The notes below the pieces were generated by a model, which saw only the letters and a program-made list of their open reading frames with translations, did no database searches and was not told the origin of the DNA. 64,000 bases of DNA from Tanypteryx hageni (lineage: Eukaryota; Arthropoda; Insecta; Odonata; Petaluridae), in the NCBI GenBank assembly GCA_028673005.1, contig CM054120.1, forward strand, positions 61,502,057 through 61,566,056, given 5' to 3'. This document shows, piece after piece, positions 36,431 to 46,899 of the stretch. Both the position numbers and the translations under genes were made by a program. Position 1 is the first letter of the stretch; every line of letters begins with the position of its first letter.

Positions 36431-37772
36431 TATTAAAATCAGAAGAGTTCTTGGACCAAGATGGGAATCATGTAGTTTGCGCACTGCACTTGCTGTCTGG
36501 CAAGCATATCCTGCATTGTATCAACATTTTTCAGCAAATAAGGAGTATGGTGGTTTGGAAAACATTTTGCAAAACAAAAATTTTATGAAATATTTATCAT
36601 TAATTATTTACATTTTAACTGAATTTTCATTCTTTCTAATTCATTATAATCAAGAGAAGTTGCAATACAGAAAGTGGACAAATTTATTAAGCATACAATT
36701 AATGTCATAAAACAATTAAGAAATGACAATGGCAAATGTGAGGCAATGGTTGAAAATTTTATAATTAGCAACAATACAAGGATATTCACTTAAAGAATAG
36801 ACAAAATTTAAAAGTCATCCTAAAGATAAATCAATTGATATTTTAGCCAAATAAATGGACTTCTAAAAAGTGTCACGTAAACTTTAAAAAGGATTAAGAT
36901 AACAATTATACTTCTGATGAATTTTTGGAACTTTTTAGCATACTCGACCCCAATTCTTGGAACTAACAAAATATTCTTTATCCACGGAAAGAAGAAATAA
37001 ATTGGAATGCCTTTGTTAAATCATAAAATATGAAGTTCATGTAAATAATTAAAGAGATTTTTCGATATGAATCTAGAAGCAAAAAAATCAAAACCTCCTA
37101 TCAACAATAATAAGAGCAAAAAAATCCTAACCACAGATGCAATCAGTAGCGTGCAAGCTGAAAGAGGCTTCAGCCTTATGAATATAATATGCTTACCATT
37201 CACCATTTATCAAATTTGCTAACAATTAATATGTGTGGAAAACCTGTAAATAAGTGTAATGCAGATTATTATGTTAAAAGCTGCTTAAAAAATCATCATT
37301 TGGCTGCAGATACACACAATCAAATACATCAAGAAAGCTCACATCAGAAAATCAAATGGGATTATGGGAAATATATTGAATAAATGAGAGAGTTTATTTC
37401 TAGCTATTTATTAATGTATAATTATTGTAATATAAATGTACAATTAAATGTATAACATAAAAAATCAAATAAATAAATATTCTCACTTTTTATCTATTAA
37501 TAAATAGAAATGTTTTCCCTTAACAAAATTGCCTGCGACACGTTTTTGGATCCTGTTAGCCGGTTCTTATAAATTTCTCACCTCACCATTGCTTAGAACC
37601 CAACATTTGAATGGAACGTTATTAACCACTTCTCCACTGTCCATTTCTAAATTAATATTTGTCCCATAGCCATATCAGTTATTTATTAAATTGAATAGAA
37701 ATAAAAGGCATTTTAGAAGTTAGGAGTTTTTATTCAAAGAGTAGAAACAACATGCTGCTGTAGTAGAAATGG
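36431..37772 (+). repeat. Segmental duplication block 1, copy B
   Basis: Copy of 25934-27050. It retains about 212 bp (near 36880-37090) missing from copy A; that stretch encodes hAT residues, so copy B is closer to the ancestral form. Confidence 0.9.
36434..37383 (+). pseudogene. hAT transposase C-terminal half, copy B
   Basis: Same blocks as copy A: IRRVLGPRWESCSLRTALAV, then DEFLELFSILDPNSW (lost from A), SVQAERGFSLMN, LLTINMCGKP and CNADYYVKSC. It lacks the upstream CLNHRLQL part that copy A keeps outside the duplicated block. Stops and frameshifts throughout. Confidence 0.8.
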
Positions 37773-37972
37773 CACAATTTAAAGTCTAAGAAACTGCATA
37801 GACATTAACGACATCCAATTGCTTGCTTCATGCACAAATGTCATTCTACTTTCCATCGTGCTTGCCTAACTTATGAAACGCACAAACTATAATAGTAGAA
37901 TAAAAATATTGACCACTTGAAAAGAAAATAGCAACTGCTTAAACTTTCTTTAAAAGCATCACTATGGAAGCT

Positions 37973-38065
37973 TTAACCCTTTTGCTGCTATCGACGCATG
38001 TATGCATTGAGGTAGCGCACAGCCGCTACTGCTATCGACGCATATATGCGGGCGGGCAGAACGGT
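37973..38065 (+). mobile_element. piggyBac left terminus with doubled palindromic unit
   Basis: Begins TTAACCCTTTTGCTGC. Two 21-bp direct repeats at 37985-38005 and 38029-38049 agree at 20 of 21 positions. The second includes the perfect 12-bp palindrome CGCATATATGCG. The end stops where segmental block 2 begins (38065). Its first 13 bases match, except one, the right terminus at 44961 read in reverse, which lies beyond the piggyBac relic at 43868-44700. Confidence 0.7.
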
Positions 38066-39537
38066 GCAGGATACAAAGATTTATTAGGAGAGAAGGTTCC
38101 ATACACATGCCATTCCAGGTACAGAAGGGAAGGGGTCATAAACAGATAAAGGAAAAGAATCCTCTCATAAAACATATATGCTTAGGATGTCCACAGCATC
38201 CCATATGAGTACTGCAGGATTATATACTAAATCTTTAAATAAAATTAACATGAACAATATATTTCTTTTTTCATTGAATTTTGGCCAATTTTCTTACGAG
38301 CCAGAAAGAAAATGGGAAATTAAATACTAAATCTTTAAATTAAAGATATGTTTCTTTTTTCACTGAATTTTGACAATGAACCAGAATGAAAAATGGTAAG
38401 AATCCTTTTACTCAAAATATAAAGTACTCAAACAAATCCATTTGCATCAACAAAATTTAAGCAAAACAAAACCAATAATATACTTAATATTTAAATAAAC
38501 ATGCTAAATATACTTTTTAACTGAAATTTTAACAATTTTCTTATGTGTCATAATGAATACTAACCCAGTTATTCAATTTTCATTAAAATGTTTCAAGGTA
38601 AACAGTAAAATATAATATTTTATAAAAGCCCACAGAAGTTAAAATTGTTCAGTAACTTGGTTTGTAAAAAAATACATGCACCAAATTGCATTAAAATGTG
38701 TTTTAAATGCAATACGATATTAATTTTTTATAACAAATGCAAATGGTCAAGTTTTAAACTAAAAGCCAGTTCTTTACATATAATCAACTAAAACAATTAC
38801 TGAGCTTCTTATAAACCTGATGGATTAAAACTAATCCTAAATCAACTCAGGTGAATTTCTAAATAACAAAAAAATATGAAAATAAAATAAAATAAAATGA
38901 AAAATATCTTAATAAAGTAAAATGAAAAATATCTTCTTTTCCTTTTTTCCACATAAAAAACTAAAGAGTATGATAATTCTTATACAACTTAAGATGATGG
39001 CTCTGAAATGCAATAGTCACCATCATAGTAAGCAGCAGCCTCGTAACCTGAAAAGAAACGTCAAAATATTCAGTTTCAACTCAAACAGATAAGATGCATG
39101 AATTCTTAAATTCATAATTACAGTCATATAACATTAAATATACAAATAAATAATAATTACAACACAATAATTGAGATAATAACTTTCAATCTACAAATCT
39201 TTCATTGACATGCAAAAATCATCAAGAGATGCAACTTTGCTGCTGTATGCTACAACATTTGCCATATTCACAATTTTCCTTCTTTCCTGATGCCATTCTA
39301 CTTGTGGTTTCACTGCCAAGTTCTGAATATAAGCTCAGGTGTTTCATTTTTTGAGTTATTTCCAGTTTGTCACAATTATTGAAGCTACGATGTTTTTGAG
39401 ATAATATTTGCTATTTTTATAATTTCCCCTCTTTTTTGAGTAGCTGCTCCCTGCAGTTTCGCTGCCTTACCCTCCCCCTGGACTCATTTTGAGCCTCTTT
39501 CCAACACAATGCAGCAACCAAAGCAGTGATCACTGTA
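38065..39537 (+). repeat. Segmental duplication block 2, copy B
   Basis: Copy of 28599-30047 at an offset of 9466-9490 bp; very few differences. Confidence 0.93.
38989..39047 (-). other. Candidate terminal exon, copy B
   Basis: Same acceptor and short frame (YEAAAYYDGDYCISEPSS) as 29499-29557. No plausible host gene lies upstream on this strand, which lowers the chance that this copy is used. Confidence 0.2.
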
Positions 39538-40955
39538 TAAAGCTATTTTCTCATTTTTACAATTTACTGTCCATCCTGTCTCCCTCTCTGTGGTCTCTGT
39601 GCCCCACCCTGTCCATGGGCTAACTTGACCCATTTTTTAAGCCCTATCAAAAGCTAAGCACTGATCAAAGCCATGTTGTTTTTACCATTCAGATGGCCTA
39701 AATTTACATTTTCCAACCCTTCCTGACATCTTCCTATTTGCAGTCCAATTTCTCGACCATAACCCTGGCCTCATTTTACCATGTTTTCCTTAGCTTTATC
39801 CACCACACCACAGTGAATAAAGGCACTATATTTTTCTAATACACTTCCCTTCACAGGGTAACATGAAGGGACCCACAGGCAACTAGTTGTTATTAATTAT
39901 AACATCATACCAAAGAATAAATGAGGCATCTTCCACTCTTTACCTCAATACTTTTACTGCCTTCCAAATATTGGTGATATTTCTCCTAGAGCCAAATTTG
40001 TAATTGTAGTTTTCTTATTTGAATTTATTTTAAAATAACAAAAAATAAGGGTTTTAGTTGAGATTATGAGTTTACTATAAAAATAACACACCAAACAAAA
40101 CAGCATATAAACAACTTCCTAATTCAACTTCAAAATAAAATATTTCAATTTTTTTAAAACTACCTGAAAATCTTTATAAAGTGAGGAAAAAGAATAACAA
40201 GCTATAACTAGTGTCCATTTAAAAAAGAATGATGCAAAATTTCTCAAAAAATAACAAATATCATAAAAATATATAACATTTAAATCTTGCTTGAAGACTA
40301 CTCACGAAACCGGGATCAAAAACACAACAAAAAAAGAAATGCTGCTCACTTCTGGTCTAATCTTTCACTGAGTGCCTTTCTTAGGGATTATCCCTCAGTG
40401 CAAAGTCAACGATATAAAGAACCACATAAATTTTCAACCCATATCTGTCGCCGGCCTGCAGCTGTCGCTTGGCTCGATGCACGGGTGCATCAAGAGCAGC
40501 GAATATGTTTACTGGTAAAACTATATTATCTGCCAATCTTTTCCTGAAAAATATTTAAAGATTCTCTGCTAATGGATGAGGATATTTTATGCAGGTAAAA
40601 TTGTATTAAACCATATACCGTATTTTTTAGCATATAAGTTGCACCGGGGTATAATATGCATCCCAGTTTTTTAGAAGATTTTTGAGAAAAAGTATTTGTT
40701 AACCAAAGCATTTACGAAACCATGTCATATATCATTTCCAACCGTGATTAAGTCCGTATCTGGCAACATTTACAGAAAATATTACAGCATGATAACAGTT
40801 AAATATAATGTTTTAGGCAAATTTAATTCGTAAAATAAATACGGATTATCTAAAATTAATAATTGCTTCAAGACTTGTATAGCTAAATGTGTCCTGGGTG
40901 AACTCAGCATTCATATTAACGAAGCTGCCAGAGTGTGTTGCACACACTGCACATA
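39538..40955. other. No convincing gene
   Basis: A frame at 40287-40547 with no recognisable domain; sequence near 40611-40680 (TACCGTATTTTTTAGCATAT, then GGTATAATATGCATCCCAG) looks like an old MITE terminus. Confidence 0.35.
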
Positions 40956-40957
40956 TA

Positions 40958-42716
40958 CAGTAAAACCTCTATATAGTGAAATTGAAGGGACCAGATTTTT
41001 GCTATTTTGATATATAGAGGTTCACTATTAAGTGGTTAATGACAAATTTAGGAATAAAAAAAGAGAAAACAAGTTAGTTTGCACACAATGAAAATTATGT
41101 AATATATGTTGTTATCATATCAAATTTAATTATAAATATAAAAATTATTATATACAAAATTCAACAGTAAATTGAAAAAACAAAATAATAGCAACTTAAT
41201 ACTGAGTAGAAATCTAAGATTTTGTCAAAATTATTTACACATAATACATTTATGTTGTCAGAAGATATTCCAAATAAAAAGATTTTCATTCTTTTTTATT
41301 AAAATAGTTAATTACTTTTTGCCTTTTTTATGAAATTCTTTGTAACAACATTTTCTATTTGGCTTAACAGAAGAAGATTCCTGGGTTCATAGTCATCCAT
41401 ATTGGTTAGAAATCTCTCCTACACATTTAAAGCATTTTGGACCTCAGATTTTTTTTGGTGGTTGTCTCTCAACATCTTCCTCATCTTCGTCATCTGCTAC
41501 CCCATCTTCAATTTCTTTATCAGTGTTTTCTCCATTAAGAATTTCCTTTGCCTCATAAGTTCCTGTAGGAGCATAAGTAATCAGGGCTTCATCAGCTGTA
41601 ACAAACTCTTCTAATGATGCTTGTACTTTTAAGGCTTCTTTTATTTGAGCCCATTCTGGAGGTTCATCACACACACTGTTATCCTCATCTGCATCATTAT
41701 GCACTTCCTTGACAAAGCCTGCCTTTAAAAAACATTTTGAAATAGTTGTTTCATTAATTTTGTTCCAACATAAACAGAGTCTATGCATAGCCTGCAAAAG
41801 GTTCCATTTTATCTTTGGCAAATCAATATTCCCTTCCATATTTCTTAATAAATACTGCACCAGTTGATACCTATAGCTTCTTTTAATTACAGAAATTATT
41901 CCTTAGTCCAAAGGTTGCAGTTTACTTGGGCAATTAGGGGGAACAACACAATTTTTATATTTTTATATTTATATTCCCATTCCTCATACCCATCTTTGAA
42001 TCAAGCATGGCCAGCCATTCTCTAAAAATGGATGTTGTCATCCATGAATTTTTTGAATGCCTGTACATGCAAGGGAGTTTCTTAATATTTTTAAACCACC
42101 TTGGCTTTTTATATTTACCAATAATTAGTGGTTCTAGTTTTTCACTGCCATTTGCGTTGCAACAAAAGAGAACTGTGAACCTTTCTTTGCTTTTTCTTCC
42201 ACCGTGGTAAGAATCTCCTTTCACTGCAAGTCTTATCTGGTAGCAAATTGAAAAAAAAAATCCGGACTCATCAGCATTGAATATGTCCTTTGTGTAATAC
42301 CCACTTAAAAATGCTTGTAGTGTTCCTTGACACTCATCTAGAACACAAGGACTTACTGATGCTTCTTCCCCTGACATCTTTAATGTTGCCAAGTTCCACC
42401 ATGTCTTGAACTTTTGCAACCAGCCATTAGAAGCATGAAAGTCTTGCACTCCCATTTTTGTTGACATCTCTGTAGCTTTCTGCTGTAAAATCGGCCCTGA
42501 AACTGGAAGATTTTTGGCTCTAGCCTCCACCAACCAATCATATACACACTTATCTAGTTCTTCATTTTTCACAGTGTGAAATCATTTCCCATTTGGACAA
42601 AGCTGTGCAGCAGTTTCTATGTCTCTGCGTTTACTCAAAATGGATCTTAGCTCTGAAGGTGGTATTCAAAATGTCCTGGCAACATCTATCATTCTTTTTC
42701 CATCATCATAATAATA
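40958..42716 (-). mobile_element. Tigger (pogo-family) transposon, copy 2
   Basis: Left terminus is TA then CAGTAAAACCTCTATATAGT, with an inner inverted copy of the CCTCTATATA block about 50 bp in. The transposase runs leftwards from about 42716. The right terminal repeat is missing; another Tigger terminus starts at 42727. Confidence 0.85.
41444..42716 (-). pseudogene. Tigger transposase, copy 2 (broken)
   Basis: From 42716 downward: IPPSELRSILSKRRDIETAA (N-terminal HTH end), LPVSGPILQQKATEMSTKMG (CENP-B HTH), DIFNADESGFFFSICYQIRL with the first catalytic Asp, FTVLFCCNANGSEKLEPLII, then a break near 41955. The expected LLFIDN...H block with the second Asp is absent, probably an internal deletion. 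The frame resumes with PPNCPSKLQPLD and an acidic tail ending PPKKI. Besides the deletion there is at least one stop. Confidence 0.9.
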
Positions 42717-42726
42717 TACATATATA

Positions 42727-43860
42727 CAGTACAGTCTCGATGATTCAAGTCCCGTTCATTCGAGGTTCCATTTAGTCTGAGGTGATACGATGCAGTTAAG
42801 GTCATTTTCTCTGGCCAGCCAACTCCTCTCTCCCAAATAGAATTTTATTGAAGGGCCTGAGTCATTGTATGCACACTTGTCTTTCAGGCATTCGTCTTTG
42901 TTTATTCAAGGTTTTCTATAGGTATTAAGTTTTTCTTCATTATGTCATTAAGTTTGTAACATACCATAACAATGAGTGCTAAAACCAAGAGAAAATACGT
43001 TTTACAGGAAACCAAGCTTGAAGCTATAAAAAGGTTGGACAAAGGAGAAACTATAAAAAAGTTGGCATCAGAATTAGGTGCAGGAGAAGTGACTGTTCGG
43101 GTTTCTGAAATAATTCATGAATCCTCATAGAAAATGAGAATCATACAACTAACCAACTGAACAATTGTGATAAGACAGGATTAAACCAAAAAATGCTTCA
43201 ATCTAAAACTCTAGCTTCTCACCAAGAAACAGCAGCTCCACGTCACAAAAAAGCAAAGAAAGGGTGAATATACTTGCTTGCTATAATGCTTCTGGACACA
43301 ACAAATTGCCTCTTGTATTTGTTGGCCAATCAACCAAATCCCAGGCCTTAAAACATTTCTTTGACAGCCTTGTCAGTATCATATTAAGCTCAGAAGAGCT
43401 CTTGGAAGGAATTTGAGCAATTCAAACTGGTTTTTGAAGAATTCATCCCAAAAACAGAAATTTTTAAAAGAGAGAAATCTTCCTTGTAATGCTCTATTGG
43501 TATTAGACAATGCACCTTCCCATTTAAATGAAGAAGAATTGATTAGTGATAGTATTCGTGCTCTGTTCTTACCACCTAATGTAACCAGTTTGGTATAGCC
43601 GATGGACCCGAGTATTTTGGAGTGTTTAAAAAGAATATATCGATGAAAGTTGTTGCCATTGTTACTTGAAGCAACACCAAATGAAGACAGTATCATCAAC
43701 TACTTGAAGAAGATTAATGTGAAGGATAGTGTATATTGGATAGCTGAACCATGATCCCAATTGTCATCTGAAACTCTAGTCAAGTCATGGAAAAAACTCG
43801 CAAGCCAAATAAATACGGCATCAAAATCTTTTCCGTAGCAGATTCATGAACTTTCTACAC
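42727..43860 (+). pseudogene. Tigger transposon, copy 3, internally deleted
   Basis: After TA the terminus reads CAGTACAGTCTCGATGATTC. The transposase starts at ATG 42972 (MSAKTKRKYVLQETKLEAIK) and reaches IKKLASELGAGEVTVR. The CENP-B domain is then missing and it resumes at DKTGLNQKMLQSKTLASHQE, with LACYNASGHNKLPLVFVGQS, LLVLDNAPSHLNEEEL and LFLPPNVTSLV followed by a stop before PMD. The first catalytic region is altered and multiple stops occur. The right terminal repeat was not found before the piggyBac relic at 43868. Confidence 0.88.
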
Positions 43861-43867
43861 TGCAAAG

Positions 43868-44961
43868 ATGGAAGTATACTGTGGCAAACAACCAAATGGG
43901 CCTTTTGAAATAGATTTCAAACCATCTGCTGTTGTGAACCTTTTGACAAACTCATTGCAAGATTTTGGTCATAATATTATGATGGACAACTGGTTTACAA
44001 GCTATTCACTTGCACAAGAATTATTGGCCAGAAATAACCACTATAGTGGACACTATAAGAAAAAATAAAATACAACTTCCACCTTCATTTTCAAATCCAA
44101 AGGGATGGGAATTAAAATCTACAATGTTTGGTTTTCAAAAAAAACTTCAATCATGTTCTATTATTGTCTACACTGCATCATGATAATAATATATTGGAAG
44201 AAAATGACAGGCTGCCAGAAATAATATTGTTTTATAATTCCACTAAAGGAGCTTTAGATACAACCAACCAATTATACTCTAATTACAATATGGCAAGAAA
44301 TTGCAGACAATGGCCTCTCATGTTTTATTCATTTATGGATGTTGCAGGCGTAAATGCATGAATTATTTTGCTTTCAACAGAAGATTCACCACAAAGTATA
44401 AACAAATTTTGAAAGATTTAGCTATAGGTCTTATCTAGCCACAAATTAATATTTGTGCTAACCTTCAGAACCCTTCTGCACATCTTTCATACTCCTGTCA
44501 TAAGTATGCAACATCAAATGCTGATGCTGCAGAAACAAATGATGATATAATTGTAATGCAAAAGAAGAGAAAGATGTCAGACATATATTCCTAATGCCAA
44601 CTATGTAAAGGGAAGGATCGTCAAAATAAATCAATGTGCTCACACTTCAGTGTACATGTTTGCCAAGAACATTGTAATTTTCTTGTGGTAACTGCCAGAA
44701 GAAGATATTTGTTCACATGGAAATTTCAGAAACCTTATGATTAAAAATGTTTATGACTTCTTATCTTTGTATATTTTTCACATGAAAATACATCGATTTT
44801 TCTTTCTTTTTGTTTATTATATTCTTATGTTAATTTTACAATAACAGGTACATTGTCCTGCAGGTTAAATCCATCCAAAAAAACCTAAGAAAGGACTGGG
44901 TGTTTGACACCCAGGGACCTGGATCTCCTTTGTAAAATTGGCAACTGTGCTAAAGGGTTAA
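43868..44961 (+). pseudogene. piggyBac transposase relic with right terminus
   Basis: The frame 43868-44068 reads VYCGKQPNGPFEIDF and IMMDNWFTSYSLAQELLARN, the region of the second catalytic Asp. The frame 44128-44361 has LPEIILFYNSTKGALDTTNQ, the third Asp, and ARNCRQWPLMFYSFMD. A C-terminal cysteine-rich domain (CQLCKGK, CSHFSVHVCQEHC) is readable near 44590-44690. The N-terminal half is absent. The right end reads GGGTTAA at 44955-44961; in reverse, TTAACCCTTTAGCACAG matches the left end at 37973. Confidence 0.85.
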
Positions 44962-45269
44962 TAATTTACTATTAAATCTATACTTGTCTACTTTAAAAAA
45001 TCAAATATAAAACTTGAACATAAAAATCGCCTCTACTCAGATATTCACAAAATAATGTTATTACAAAGTAATAAAGTTAATATTATTTTAAATGAAATAA
45101 AGAAGACCGGAAAAGTTAAAATTTTAAATAATCCTGCAAAACAGTCGGACTTTTTTTGAGTTTATCTTTACAATTTCCTTTTCTACGATTTTCTCGAATA
45201 CATATGACAAATCTGACATTTTGTTGTTGCCTAATTCACAGGATAAATATTTTGGCTTTCATTTATAGG

Positions 45270-46119
45270 AGTCAATCTTTGTTCACCTTCATCTTCTGTA
45301 TATTCATTTTCATTGGTATCATCATCACAATTTTCTGACAGTTCAATAAGTCTTTCTCCCAACCAATTCCACATTTTACAAGGCATTTTTTAATTGTATT
45401 TTCCAAAACTGAATCCCACGATTCGGTGACGTATTTTAAAACATTTGCAAGTCCAATTTTTTCACCAGATCCCAAACATTTTCTGCTGAGTCCATTGTTG
45501 CAATCAGCATAGTAAAAATATGTCGTCTATAAAATAATTTAAATGCTTGAATTATTCCTTGTTCTAAAGGCTGTAATTTACTGGATGTGTTGGAAGGTAA
45601 ATATAATAATTTATGTTAGACAACTTCAACCCTCTTGGATGGCATGGAGCATTATCTAACAATAGAACCATTTCATTTTCTTTTTTCTTTCTTTAAACAT
45701 TCAAGCCACTCTGTAAAAATCTTAGTCATCATCCATGCCTTTTTATTGGCATACTATTGAACACCCACAGCTGCCATATTCATATTCTAAGAACACCATG
45801 GTCTTATGGCAGTATTTGTTACTAAAGGTTTTTCTTTATGACATAAATCATTTGTACAGAGTAATATTGTAAGCCTTTGTTTCACTTTCTTAAATCAAAA
45901 ACACTGAGAACCTTTCACTCCCAATGTTTTGTTTGGTAAAGCACTATAGAAAAGTCAGGGTGGCGGATAGGTCCCAGGTTCAAATGTGGCAGAAGTTAGA
46001 TTTTTCAACCTGGGATTGTCTCATTCCCTACTTGATTACCCAGAAATTCCATACAAACAAACGATAGAAAAGTCCCATTTCATCAACAATGTAAATGCAT
46101 CTTGGTTCATATTTATCAA
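45270..46119 (-). pseudogene. Tigger transposon, copy 4, interrupted by a SINE and a piggyBac
   Basis: From 46119 downward: LIDKYEPRCIYIVDEMGLFY (first catalytic region), a SINE (45957-46063), then SALPNKTLGVKGSQCF, RLTILLCTN, MVLLLDNAPCHPRG with the second Asp, SSKLQPLEQGIIQAFKLFYR where Glu replaces the third Asp, and VTESWDSVLENTIKKCL near 45440-45390. The N-terminal part is cut off at 46120 by the TTAA of the large piggyBac. Several stops. Confidence 0.87.
45957..46063 (+). mobile_element. SINE with perfect 11-bp target-site duplication
   Basis: The direct repeat ATAGAAAAGTC flanks it at 45946-45956 and 46064-46074. Removing the insert restores the Tigger frame GLFYSALPNKT. The insert has a B-box-like GGTTCAAATGTGG and a 3' end CCAGAAATTCCATACAAACA also seen near 21020-21042. 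The 5' end with the A box seems truncated. It must be younger than the Tigger. Confidence 0.88.
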
Positions 46120-46899
46120 TTAACACGTTCAACGCTGACGGACGACGAGTGTCGTCTGCCGGGTGCACGCCAGCAACTGCGGACGACAGTTGTCGTCCGA
46201 TTTCAGTGCCACTTTCCATGCTAGTGTTGGGGAGACACCTACTCGAAACACTTTCCTTGCCCTATGCAGTCGTTTACTAGGCTCCACAGAGTTAGCAGGT
46301 GTGCTTAGTTTTAAGATCCGACCCTTCTTTGGCCAGCGACAACTTTTTTTCTGGATGGTAAGTATGCATTTCTAAGTACATTTTTTATTATCTTATCGAT
46401 GTTTTCATATAATTCTAAACTTCACTTCCTTTTTTTAAGGTTTTTTTTATAAAAGTACCTGAAAAACATATTCCGAAGACAGTTTATTTTGGAAAAGACA
46501 TTGTGTAGGCAATCCCCCCCTCAAACTTAATGTCGACATATCTGTTATAACTTTTTCAGTGGTTTGTTACCAATTTGTGTCAATTATAGGACTTCTTTTA
46601 TTGAAAAAATTGCAGAAGAGGGAGAAATTTCTTTGGACTTCTACAAAGCCATAGGTGGTATTTTTTAACAATCTTTTTCATTTTCTTCTTAGATTTTTAA
46701 ATTATCTTTCTCCATTTTTCAGTGTTTCTACGAAAAATACTTAGGGAAAATTAATCTCTCGTGAGAGGGAGAGAAATGTAAGTTATTATGACTTATGTTA
46801 TTTTTACTTGTTATTTTTACTTATCTCATTTTAAATGTTATTTCTTGCAAACTGCTATTTATTCTTCTGATTATTTGTTATTTTCTGTTATCTAGGTAC

